Source: Hexactinellida sp. DTS-2022
Lineage: Eukaryota > Porifera > Hexactinellida
Length of the DNA: 64,000 nt
Direction: 5' to 3'
Assembly (NCBI GenBank): GCA_028753945.1
Contig: JAPNXP010000007.1
Span: 5,513,122 to 5,577,121, forward strand
Shown here: positions 45,901 to 53,043 of the stretch, piece by piece
How the letters are laid out: every line of letters starts with the position of its first letter
Position numbering within the stretch: position 1 is the first letter of the stretch
Program-made: the position numbers and the translations under genes
The notes under the pieces: generated by a model
What the model saw: only the letters and a program-made list of their open reading frames with translations
Told to the model about the DNA's origin: nothing
Database searches by the model: none

Positions 45901-48900
45901 GCCAAGGAAACCTCTCCAGTGCTGGAGTTAATACTAAGTTGGTCATCAGGGTTGTAATTAAGCGAATAAATAATATCGCTATTCTCGCCATAATCCGAGT
46001 CGTTACAACTGACTGGGGTCAGAGGCATGCCAGCCGTGTTGTTGTTAAAAATAGACAGGAAATAGTATGGGAGAATGAATGCGGGCGTGTTATCATTCTC
46101 ATCTAGCACCACAATTGTGATATCAATTGAAGAGGATCTCTTGAACTCGTCCACGGCTCCGTCTACCGCCGTGATCTCCAGCTGGTAGCAGCATTTGGCT
46201 TCTCTATCGAATCTAACAATCGTGGTGTGCAGGTGCCCGATAGCTGCGACCGGAATGAAGAACTGACTCAGGTCGGGCCCTCCTGTCAGCAGGTAGGAGA
46301 CCGAGCCTTCCAGATCTGTGTCTCCATCCGCAGCCGAGACCTGCAGATACAAGGTGTAGTCAATGTAAGCTCATTCAGTGTTGTAAGGCATATTAGTCCC
46401 TTCAGGAAGTACGTGATTTGTTTAATTAATCAAACACATTCTCACAAGCAATAATAGATTACAAATTAAGGAGAAGTATCAATACAGCATTTACAACAAT
46501 TCTGAATACAATTGTTAAATACAAATAATAACAAAAGTACATGGGGTGAGTTCCTAAGTTTAAAATAAAAATACGACAAAGTAAATACAATGATTAAAGC
46601 AGTTATAGAACGTTGGGGTTTGCATCAGGGTGTGGGCCCTTCACAAAGCTATAGCTGTTGAGGTGAAAGCTGCTGGCCATATTGCCAGGCGCGGCCCGAC
46701 AGGAACAGTTGAGGTTGTTCTGATCCCCGGCCCGATAGCCAGAGGGAGCCAGGTTGTTGCACTGGTTGCTGTTCTCGTTATGCGCCTGGCAGCTGCCCAT
46801 CGAGTCGCAGCGCTGTCCCCCGATGAACAGCTGGCTCCCGTCCGCGCAGTAGGCGAACTGCTCCAGCAAACAGAAGGCGAACAGCCGGCCCCCGTGCTTG
46901 AGGTTCTCGTAGGTCTCGGAGATGAGCGAGATGAACAGACTGAGCACCACGTAGATGAAGAGAGAGATGAACACGTACAGGTAGATCTCGCAGAATATGC
47001 GGATGGGAATGGAAGCGGCCCTCAGCTCCTGGAAGGTGTTGTACATATCGTCTCCGTTGAGAAGTGAGAACAGACACTCGCTCGTGGTCAGAAAGTCTCT
47101 GAATTTGGAGTGGTAGGGACCGAGGATTACCCAGCCCACCAGGCAACAGGCGATGTAGACGATGAGAATACAAATGATAAAGCGGATAACATTGGGAATG
47201 GCCAATCTGAGTGTGAGCAAGAGAATGTTATACTTTTCGAAGTAGGAGAAGAAGCGAAGCATGGAGCACCAGCCAAACAGCACGCCCACGCCCAGCATCA
47301 AGCTGCACCAGTCGAACTGCTTTGCTTCTAGCCACTTGTGTTCAATCAAAATTTTCCAAACTGAACCAAGAATAACAAAACTATTTCCGATAACCAGACT
47401 TATAAACCAGAGGTTAAACATTGGCCATAGTTCCCCGACCGTTAGAGAGCGAGAGAAGTGCTTTATAAAGAAGCGCTTGACGCGTTTGGCCTTGGTCAGG
47501 GTTCTCAGGATGGACCGCAGACACAGGAAGCTAGTGATGAGGCAGAGCAGGATTATCACGGAGTCGTAGAGGCCGTACTGGTTGAGAGGATTGGCCGATA
47601 CAAAGCGCTGGTCGGTAGAATCTTTTCGCAAGTTAAAGCAGCCCTTTGTGTCGTAATGGTGACTTACAGCCACTGGCACGCGTCCGTCGTGATCTGAATG
47701 GTCGTACACTATGGAGATATTGAATATAACGCAGTCGGGGTTTGGCCAGGCCTTGAGATAGACCGAGCTGAGAGAGAAGGTGAGCTTAGTCTTGATAAGG
47801 CTGTCCAACGTGGAAGGGTTTATGTAGCGCGCTACGGCCCGGGTGGTGTCCGTGCGGTTTATTTCGTAACAGACATCTTCAGTGGTGGAATCAAAGTCAT
47901 AGGATTGGTTGTAAGAATATATAATACCATATTTGTATTTGTTTAGGCAGAGCTTAATCAAAGGAACAGACCCGTTGGCTAGAGAATAATCGTACGGACC
48001 TAAGCTCTTATTTTGAATGCAATAGTACCGATCGATCGCATGCGAGATGGACTCCTGCAGGTCTTCCACTGTGTAGATGGCGTATTCCTCCGGGTCCGAA
48101 GTGTACCCCAGCACGAAGTAGCGGTTGAAGGTCGCGCTGTTCTGAGACAGGAAAGAAGCGACATTGAACTTGGCTTGCGAAAATGTCCAGAGTTGGATAG
48201 TTATCGCCACCATCTGGAGAACTTGGAAAATTAGCTTCCAGGGCATTCTGCGCCTCTCTCTGTACTTCATCTTTTCGAAAGGATTCATGAAGTGGAAGCG
48301 GAGCTCTTGTCGCATTTTATCGATTTCCCCCGGAGAGGAGGACTCGGGAACACTCGTCCGGGAGGATTGCGGCGAGGCGGTCAGCTTATAGCCGGCGCAG
48401 CAAAAGAGAAGAGACTTCCCGAGAACTGAAGAATTCCTTCGCCATTGAGGCACACCTCGGTGGTGTGAATATTCCTCGTCATGCTTAATGAGCGGTTCTT
48501 GCATGCGCTGGTCAATCGGACTAGACGAATTGGTGTCGTAGCCAGCGCCAGGGGCGTTAATGATGATATCTGGGATGCCACGGGTCTCATCTGGCGAGGT
48601 GCTGATAGGACTATACTTCTTCATTAAGAATACTATGACTAATTAGGGAACATTATAGGTATAATAAAAATCACAAAACATTATATGAGTGGCAATTAAA
48701 GTAACTTTAACTCCAAAATTCGTAATATATAACCAGATTTAATGGAAGCCATTGGCAATTCGAAACCCCTTATATCAACAGGGGAAGAGCACACGAGATA
48801 TTGAATAACAAGTGTCCCCAAGGCTTCGCCCGAGATTAGTATCCTAACAAGCTAATGCTGTCTCCCTTATGAAATCATTACTACTGCAGTATCCATTCAA

Positions 48901-51368
48901 TAAGGGGAACAAAGTGGATGGAGGGATTGAAATGCTTCTGGCATTGTAAGGACTCGGGAACTATCTGTATAGCACAGAAGCTATAGGAGTAGTTATGTCA
49001 TTAATCCTAACAGCTGACCATCTGCTGTGATGATAGAATTGATGACAGCAGAGAACAGAGAGAAACCGAAGCCATGGCATTTGGATACGGTGGCTATAAG
49101 AAATTTCCCCTATAGCTCACATGAAAGAATTTAGAAGAAAAATACATAAATAAATTACTCCTAACGGTAAATTGACGGACGCGCCATGTCATAGATAAGA
49201 GTATTATAGAGTCTGTCGGGCGAATGCCATAGTAAGAGCATTAGCTGAGCACTGACTAGCAGAATGTATTTTGAGGAAATGAGTAATTACTAATTAGTAA
49301 GTAGAGTAATGGCAACAAACCTCGACAATATACTTGCCCACCAGGTAGAGGTTCTCGTCTATTTCGAAGGTAGCGGCGCTGGCTGGGAACTGCGGCGAGT
49401 GCGCGTTAGACTGCCGCACGAGTATTTCCAGCTGGGCTGAGCCGCTCAGCGCAGGGCTTCCTGAATCGACACACGTCACGGTCATTTGGAAGGTTAGTTG
49501 TGGATCGGAAAATGGCGGGAACGGGGTGTTGGTAGTCGAAATAACCCCACTGGTGGAGTCAATACTGACGAAGTCACTCGAGAGCGAATAAGAGGCAATG
49601 GTGGAGTTATCTCCGCTGTCCGCGTCCGAGCAGAACAGGCGGGAGAAAGGCGTGGAGGCGGGAGTGTCCCGAGATATGACCAGGGATAGGTTGGCAGAGT
49701 CGAAGCGGGGACTGTTGTCATTAACGTCCAGCACTGTGATGCTGACTGTCGCGATAGCAGTGCGAATAAAGACTGGGTATACCGACTGATCGAAGGCTAG
49801 CACTGACAGAGAGTAGGAAGATACGTTCTCCCGGTCCAGGGACGCCTGGAGGGACAGCACTCCGCTGGAAGAGTTGAGCGAGAACTGTCCGAACAAGTCC
49901 CCCGAGAAGAGAGAGTACGATATGACGTCAGAAGAGGTGGCGTAGGCAGGCGCTAGCGAGACCTGAGAACATAAGTTTATAGAGTTAGCAATTAATGTGA
50001 ATATAGCGCATATACCTGTGTGATAGCAACTAGTTCGGAGCTCTCGTATATTGCGGCACTGTAGTTCCCGTCTTGTGTGAATACGGGAGGGAGACTCGGG
50101 TCCGGCAGGACTTGGATCCTAACAGTTATCGTCTGATCCATGGTCGCGTCATCAGAAACGCGAACGAGGAGAGTGTAGCTCGGGGTGAGACTGTGGTTAA
50201 GAGCTGAGACCAGGAGGAGCTTCTCCTCTGAGAGCTGAAACTTGTTCTCAGCTATAAACATAGGAACTATGTTCCCAATTGTGCTGTTGTATGACAGTTT
50301 AAATACAGTCGACTCCGCTTAATTGGGTCACATCGGGACCAGGTCATTTTGACCCGATTAAGCGGAGAAACCGATTAACCGAAAATATTTTAAGTCAAAC
50401 TGTAATTCCGTCCCATAAATCCGGTGAAATTTTGACCCTATTAAGCGGAGAAACCGATTAACCGGTGTCCCGATTAAGCGGAGTCTACTGTACCTTGTAT
50501 TATTATAACCATGGATATTCATGGCTGGAATATCCATGGTTATAATAATTCAAGGTAGTTAAACTGTCAAGGTAGTTAAACTGTCATACAACAGTGCTAC
50601 AGAAGATAACTATTGGTATACCGTTCCCCGTCATAATAGTGTAGCTCAGCGAGAGAGAGTCCACGTCGCTACAAGAAATGTTGAGTAGAGAGTGGGGCGG
50701 AGAATGTGCTGTGTCGTCAGAAACGAATATGTGATAGAAGTTGCTGTCACAAACAGGACTGACGTCATCAACATTTCGCACCTATAATATATAGTATTAG
50801 ATGCTATCCACATAATGCTAATGCTGTAGAATCTATAGTAATTTCTATAATCCCATATTTATACAGTAATCACTAATGATATGCTTACAGTGTAGGAGAT
50901 ATTATTTAGGGAAATAAATAATTATTATCTAAAGTGAATCAAATATGAGGCATTGCACAATACATATAAAGATTAAACGAATCATAAATAACTAAAGTAT
51001 AATAAGCACAAACTCACGTGTACATTGACGGTTGCAGTACCCACCGCACTCCCAGCCGTCCCCTCCACGCTGAGCACGTGCAGCGAGGCGACTTCGTAGT
51101 TGAGAGAGGAGTTAGCTCTCAGAGCTCCGCTATTCTGATCCAACGCGAAACGGCCGTTGGCGTTTCCCAGTACGAGGGAGTAGGAAACAGTCTTCCCGTC
51201 AGAGGAGGCTGCCGAGACAGTCCCTAACACAGTATTCAGGGCGTTGTTCTCGGAGATATTGAAAGTGTAGGTTGATTCTGAGAATGTAACAACAGAGTAA
51301 CAAGATGTTATGAGGTGGAGCAGTAGGAACAGAGTTAGGAGCGTATCCGCCCGGAGCCAGGAATACAT
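23733..51368 (-). CDS. Giant cadherin, 22 exons, 6,459 residues
   Basis: Exons (complement): 51018..51368, 50622..50781, 50016..50251, 49321..49962, 39638..46340, 38645..39568, 38194..38594, 37871..38132, 37436..37812, 37165..37381, 31581..37114, 31267..31534, 30558..31148, 30263..30501, 29978..30209, 29448..29919, 28949..29390, 28565..28886, 24457..24922, 24132..24397, 23938..24063, 23733..23881. Every junction is GT-AG and phase-consistent, and the total is 19,380 bases. I count about 58 DxNDNxP-type linkers, so roughly 58-60 cadherin repeats; Drosophila Fat has 34 and Dachsous 27. There is a signal peptide and one membrane helix, but no EGF, laminin-G or classical catenin-binding tail. It is presumably a very long calcium-dependent adhesion molecule at the cell surface. 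Donors of introns 12 and 16 are the least certain. Introns 4 and 18 contain complete genes. Confidence 0.9.
24989..26416 (-). CDS. VWA-domain protein nested in cadherin intron 18
   Basis: An intronless frame of 475 residues starting at the ATG at 26416. The VWA domain has an intact MIDAS motif (DRSRS, residues 58-62) and LLLFSDGLPTVG. The layout and many positions match the VWA gene at 3047-4663 (for example LGGLLST, VNTFGLGTDHDP, ITRSRAN near the end), so they are paralogues. This copy lacks the Pro/Ala tail. There is no signal peptide, so it is probably cytosolic; the role is unknown. It lies entirely between cadherin exons 18 and 19, on the same strand. Confidence 0.88.
   Translation of the reverse strand: MAESSPVAESELRIDTILELPSRPTGSCYCWADLKLSAPEGYSEDRARPTTDIVLVIDRSRSMCWDKIRLVKHSVNFILSQLDMRDRLAVVVFDKTAETIFQFTHVTPHMRDTLFVKIEGISIGSGTNLCQGLQTGIRLLMERKTSSQVSSLLLFSDGLPTVGVTQKDAILKAMHNPYNQPSVLNLLSSPNRRNTLHSVNTFGLGTDHDPRMLQAISQAGGGIFYSSSQLKNVPNTFSNCLGGLLSTFAQQISVKLSIINDAKLESLRVRENIELSEDCKEANFEIVDIQLGEERDILLKLHLPIHRSESAEVCYATLKVSYVLSDCHKPVNTVVRVVVRRSADSTRARAHTEVSIQRNRWRTVEAMREAREKASLGELEEAMQILKLCKSSISNSATADGALSKLLLGDLDRIIAELRADTFLTTSGCSVLTASMDSHSRQRSSSQVTDCYITRSRANMLTESDRFTQSINYNL
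26417..26743. other. 327-bp spacer between two nested genes
   Basis: AT-rich intronic sequence between the nested VWA and transporter genes. A TGAAAAACTTACAA-like motif occurs twice near 26585-26630. No element with clear ends was found. Confidence 0.5.
26744..28309 (-). CDS. TMEM104-like multi-pass transporter nested in cadherin intron 18
   Basis: An intronless frame of 521 residues starting at the ATG at 28309 (MYPLKLLMKEQ). About eleven hydrophobic helices are visible. The pattern fits the TMEM104 branch of the amino-acid/auxin permease superfamily: LGYVFGFFYSFNYLIGG at the start; a QLKDQKYIQALLAVLRLVF helix entry corresponding to the human QKTKYLQILTSLMRW stretch; and FYPLIDVLSAYPTVILIHSN near TM8. 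N-glycosylation sites occur in the loop after TM3 and in the NTSNSS loop. The substrate is unknown, and the family assignment is by motif order only. Confidence 0.7.
   Translation of the reverse strand: MYPLKLLMKEQTKSPETLGYVFGFFYSFNYLIGGFFVCIPYVFFHSGVLATLLTFLVLGIIVAITNNYTLETMGRVRALDELRKHGAYEEIEDKSSLFKSNKFRLPTSRKYELNELAGVLFGRYGNLFIMAFAVLTLFCTEWNYSIQAGTSFATNIPINTSTFATCRESEFRDTELPSGPCLNLYRLGLVLFWLVASMLSVIQLKDQKYIQALLAVLRLVFILAVSAFALVVIVSRSSFLNGDTDDFMNTSNSSIEYLHAETIIFRFNAFYWMNSPSILLNSYTIIAFIPTFLYVSRYKSTLKYRLTLNNLIIFVVLSLMSILLVFAFLDEINENFTINWAKYTAPSYPISVQWFAHFVIFYPLIDVLSAYPTVILIHSNYVFEMLFFQDTSQLESSRKHKLVHALIKLVMNLPPIIGSFFLSNLVTLLTWAGVMNFIVFYYLPCVLQWKSQLDCVHAFQLRDRSKKYTGVCSKLYSVLRTLFMVEAPTPESNMVSSYFVNICLLIIGTFALSLIIVGHIT
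28565..31534 (-). CDS. Giant cadherin exons 12-18 (last repeats)
   Basis: Seven exons carry the membrane-proximal repeats. Linkers occur at LTDVNEDPPIC, VSDANDNEPVF, VSDVNDNAPVF, VLDENDNFPVF and VLDVNDNSPSF. Exon 18 ends mid-repeat at LVELDSIYFAI in phase 1 with a GTCAGT donor. The exon 12 donor (GTTTAT after 31267) was chosen because it is the only nearby one that preserves phase. Confidence 0.82.
31163..31184. repeat. GTTT microsatellite in cadherin intron 12
   Basis: Five tandem GTTT units at the 3' side of a 118-bp intron. It partly explains why this intron exceeds the usual 46-69 bp. Confidence 0.85.
31581..37114 (-). CDS. Giant cadherin exon 11 (5.5 kb, about 18 repeats)
   Basis: A 5,534-base exon with 18 linker motifs, from VTDANDNRPCF to VSAVNDNEPTF. 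It begins in phase 1 at GGNDLGHFAVSRLTG and ends in phase 0 at TTPHNK before a GTTAGT donor. Tandem repeats at protein level are old and diverged, unlike the EGF gene at 1-2805. Confidence 0.92.
37165..39568 (-). CDS. Giant cadherin exons 6-10
   Basis: Five exons separated by introns of 50-61 bp carry about seven cadherin repeats. Linkers are seen at NTISEAIIF, RTSNSAPVF, DPENEFPPTF, LTDVNDNCPIF, ADLNLAPPQF, ISDVNDNRPFC and TGSNDFCPQF. All junctions keep phase. Repeats with cysteine in the SCSDxDS motif recur throughout. Confidence 0.88.
39638..46340 (-). CDS. Giant cadherin exon 5 (6.7 kb, about 21 repeats)
   Basis: One uninterrupted exon of 6,703 bases. It resumes the split repeat with VSAADGDTDLEGSVSY straight after an AG acceptor, with no ATG or signal peptide of its own. 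I count 21 linker motifs, from VLDENDNTPAF to LIDENDNPPLL, several degenerate (for example SVESGSAGIIV). Not every repeat keeps all the calcium ligands. Confidence 0.92.
46603..48624 (-). CDS. MCOLN: Mucolipin (TRPML) cation channel nested in cadherin intron 4
   Basis: An intronless frame of 673 residues starting at the ATG at 48624. Features in order: a long cytosolic N terminus; TM1 (LIFQVLQMVAITIQLWTF) after a basic RERRRMPWK stretch; a large luminal loop with paired cysteines; five further helices; and a pore with the TRPML selectivity filter NGDDMY (about 520-527, SLLNGDDMYNTF). The C terminus is rich in Cys, Asn and Ser. Length and order match TRPML proteins, which release calcium and iron from late endosomes and lysosomes under PI(3,5)P2 control. 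It lies wholly between cadherin exons 4 and 5 on the same strand. I cannot choose among the vertebrate paralogues 1-3. Confidence 0.93.
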   Translation of the reverse strand: MKKYSPISTSPDETRGIPDIIINAPGAGYDTNSSSPIDQRMQEPLIKHDEEYSHHRGVPQWRRNSSVLGKSLLFCCAGYKLTASPQSSRTSVPESSSPGEIDKMRQELRFHFMNPFEKMKYRERRRMPWKLIFQVLQMVAITIQLWTFSQAKFNVASFLSQNSATFNRYFVLGYTSDPEEYAIYTVEDLQESISHAIDRYYCIQNKSLGPYDYSLANGSVPLIKLCLNKYKYGIIYSYNQSYDFDSTTEDVCYEINRTDTTRAVARYINPSTLDSLIKTKLTFSLSSVYLKAWPNPDCVIFNISIVYDHSDHDGRVPVAVSHHYDTKGCFNLRKDSTDQRFVSANPLNQYGLYDSVIILLCLITSFLCLRSILRTLTKAKRVKRFFIKHFSRSLTVGELWPMFNLWFISLVIGNSFVILGSVWKILIEHKWLEAKQFDWCSLMLGVGVLFGWCSMLRFFSYFEKYNILLLTLRLAIPNVIRFIICILIVYIACCLVGWVILGPYHSKFRDFLTTSECLFSLLNGDDMYNTFQELRAASIPIRIFCEIYLYVFISLFIYVVLSLFISLISETYENLKHGGRLFAFCLLEQFAYCADGSQLFIGGQRCDSMGSCQAHNENSNQCNNLAPSGYRAGDQNNLNCSCRAAPGNMASSFHLNSYSFVKGPHPDANPNVL
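48625..49320. other. 696-bp upstream part of cadherin intron 4
   Basis: Intronic sequence between cadherin exon 4 and the mucolipin start codon, so it must hold the mucolipin promoter. No coding frame, RNA gene or transposon ends recognised. Confidence 0.5.
49321..51368 (-). CDS. Giant cadherin exons 1-4: signal peptide and first repeats
   Basis: Exon 1 starts at the ATG at 51368 with a clear signal peptide (MYSWLRADTLLTLFLLLHLI, cleavage likely after TSCYS). Repeat EC1 follows directly (TFSESTYTFNISENNALN). The junctions join in phases 0, 1 and 0. Linkers appear at NVDDVSPVC, PDPSLPPVF, VLDVNDNSPRF and QSNAHSPQF. Exon 4 ends inside a repeat (DENLYLVGKYIVE) at a GTTTGT donor. Introns are 236, 370 and 53 bp; the second carries nested MITEs. 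Confidence 0.9.
50285..50593. mobile_element. Outer foldback MITE in cadherin intron 2
   Basis: The ends are perfect inverted repeats: TGTTGTATGACAGTTTAA at the left and its reverse complement TTAAACTGTCATACAACA at the right. GTGC flanks both sides (50281-50284 and 50594-50597). The interior is one long palindrome (TTATAACCATGGATATTC arm, loop near 50525). It is interrupted by a second element at 50306-50490. A 17-bp segment, AAGGTAGTTAAACTGTC, is duplicated at the right end. Confidence 0.85.
50306..50490. mobile_element. Inner pogo/Tigger-type MITE inserted in the foldback element
   Basis: The 185-bp element runs from CAGTCGACTCCGCTTAATTG to CCGATTAAGCGGAGTCTACTG; the ends are inverted repeats with about 20 of 22 matches. 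TA flanks both sides (50304-50305 and 50491-50492). ATTAAGCGGAG-like ends are typical of pogo/Tigger families. Internal copies of the same motif occur at about 50356 and 50440. Confidence 0.9.
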
Positions 51369-51530
51369 GGGACTGCGTATCTAATCACAATGTGAGAAAT
51401 ACTCTAAAAACAGTGAAAGAATATCATAATATTTATGTAACAAAAGCAAATATTGCCCGAAGTTTAAAACAGAGCCTTAGTGATAGCAAGAGAACATGTC
51501 AATATCATAAACCACAAAGTATAATTGATA

Positions 51531-51884
51531 CTAGAGGTCTGTGTTGTACAGTTTCTGTAATCGGTCAGCGTAATTGAGGCATTCGCGAACTCTAGCCTTG
51601 CTCTGGGTGATTCCACGCTTGAGGCGCTCAACTGAAGCTCGATTGCCCTGATAACAAGGCTTTATGTCGCGTCCTATTTCGGCCAGCTCTTGGATGAGTG
51701 CCTCGTAAGACTTGAAAAGCGCGTCGCTGGGAGAGAGGTGCTGTGTGACGGTCTGGGCGTGAGGGTGCATGACGATGCTTATTTCGGGCTTGTTTACAGC
51801 GGGTAGGGCAGAGAGAGGGTCATTTCGAGGTGATATTAGCTGTTGTATCGTAGTGGGAAAAACTTCAGTAGAATTGTTAGCCAT
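51531..51884 (-). CDS. Small unidentified helical protein (117 residues)
   Basis: A single-exon frame from the ATG at 51884 to the stop at 51531, ending 162 bp before the cadherin start codon on the same strand. After a polar N terminus (MANNSTEVFPTTIQQLI) the second half is predicted helical and amphipathic (SYEALIQELAEIGRDIKP, then RVRECLNYADRLQKLY), like a short coiled-coil subunit of a larger complex. There is no signal peptide, membrane segment or catalytic motif. I do not recognise the family; small Mediator or BORC/BLOC-like subunits have this general look, but no specific match is claimed. Codon use looks like real coding sequence. Confidence 0.6.
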   Translation of the reverse strand: MANNSTEVFPTTIQQLISPRNDPLSALPAVNKPEISIVMHPHAQTVTQHLSPSDALFKSYEALIQELAEIGRDIKPCYQGNRASVERLKRGITQSKARVRECLNYADRLQKLYNTDL

Positions 51885-52305
51885 TACTAAAATTTAAAAA
51901 ATGTGGTGAAGATAAAAGAAAGGTAGTAATTGCAACAAAATAGGAATTTTGAATTAGAAAAGGGCAAAATAGAGAAAAAGGAAAGGTGAGTCGATACTAA
52001 AGAAGTACAAACACCACCACGGCGAAAGAGAATCCTTTACAATGAAAGAGGTATATTCACCCACTTAATTAAGTAAGATAATTTTAGTTACAAAATCAAA
52101 TAACTTGATAAGTAATTATCAAGAACATGGAATCGAGCCAAAGTAATTTTGAAACTATGCATATTAGATAAGAAGTCCTGCAGATAAGCAATAAGACAAA
52201 CAGCGTGATGCAAGACACTCAATAAATAGCATTTTTCACTTCGCCTTAAAAACAGGAATTCCTTAATTCGCTTTGGATGGAAACCAGGGTTGCCGTGGGT
52301 ATGGG
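51885..52305. other. 421-bp AT-rich region upstream of the small gene
   Basis: Probably includes the promoter of the 117-residue gene. No other feature recognised. Confidence 0.5.
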
Positions 52306-52889
52306 CAGGGCCGGACTAAGGTATGTTGAGGCCGCTAAGCTAAATGAGTATCGGAGGTCCTACCCAATGAGTTTTATAGGGCGTAACTAAAAATCCCGGT
52401 GAGAGGAACCAAGGATAGTAATCTCGCTTATAAAAGAGACGAATACAATAGAAAGTGGAGGCTAAGCACTGAAAAGAGAGGATAAACACCTCTTCCTAAA
52501 TACAACTTAGTAACGCCCAGTAGTCCCTACTATAATAAAGCATTAATGTGTACAGGATACACAGTATCAATAAGTGGGATCGGACACCAATGCAATGCAG
52601 ATACTTAAGACCTTGTAGGCTCACAAAGTTCTTTTTCCGAAGTTTTGGTGAGGAAATTTTCTAATGATGTCATAATAGGTGCCAGTCCTAAAGGAATATT
52701 CTACAATAATATTGAGATATTAAAGCCAATATCATCGAAATCTTCTAAATAGTGGGGCTGCCAAGGTGTAAAGGGCCCACCTACATACGATGGCCTTGAC
52801 AGCAATTGAGGCCCCAACTTGTGAGGCCCCAAACCTGTGGAGGCCCCCAAGCTATAGCTTAGTTAGCTTATTGGGTAATCCGGGACCTG
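52306..52889. mobile_element. Probable degraded hAT-like non-autonomous element
   Basis: The left end CAGGGCCGGACTAAGG resembles the inverted right end, which reads CAGGTCCCGGATTACC on the other strand, with further GCTAAGC-like similarity inside. Flanking octamers GGTATGGG and GTTAGGGG agree at 6 of 8 positions. GAGGCCCC motifs recur near the right end. It has no coding frame. Confidence 0.45.
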
Positions 52890-52959
52890 GTTAGGGGAAT
52901 TCCCATGGGGATCCCCATACCCATGGGATTACCCCCATTCCATTGAACACAATGATGAT

Positions 52960-53043
52960 AAAGATACATATTTATTAAAAAAATAGACTCGGCTTAGAAT
53001 TGGCTAATCTTTACACCAGATTACCCAGAACTCACTTTGAATG
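52960..53043. repeat. Degenerate edge of the satellite array
   Basis: Fragments such as ATTAAAAAAATAGA and ACACCAGATTACCC match parts of the 408-bp unit but with deletions and many changes. It marks the array boundary. Confidence 0.65.

Noticed and set aside
23733..51368. Reading the cadherin pieces as three or more separate genes
   Set aside because: The pieces at 46340 and 24922 start directly after AG acceptors, in the right phase, in the middle of a cadherin repeat, and have no ATG with a signal peptide.
52900..52940. Palindromic CCCATGGGGATCCCCAT cluster
   Set aside because: A short simple-sequence palindrome without flanking duplications or a partner copy nearby; not enough to call an element.
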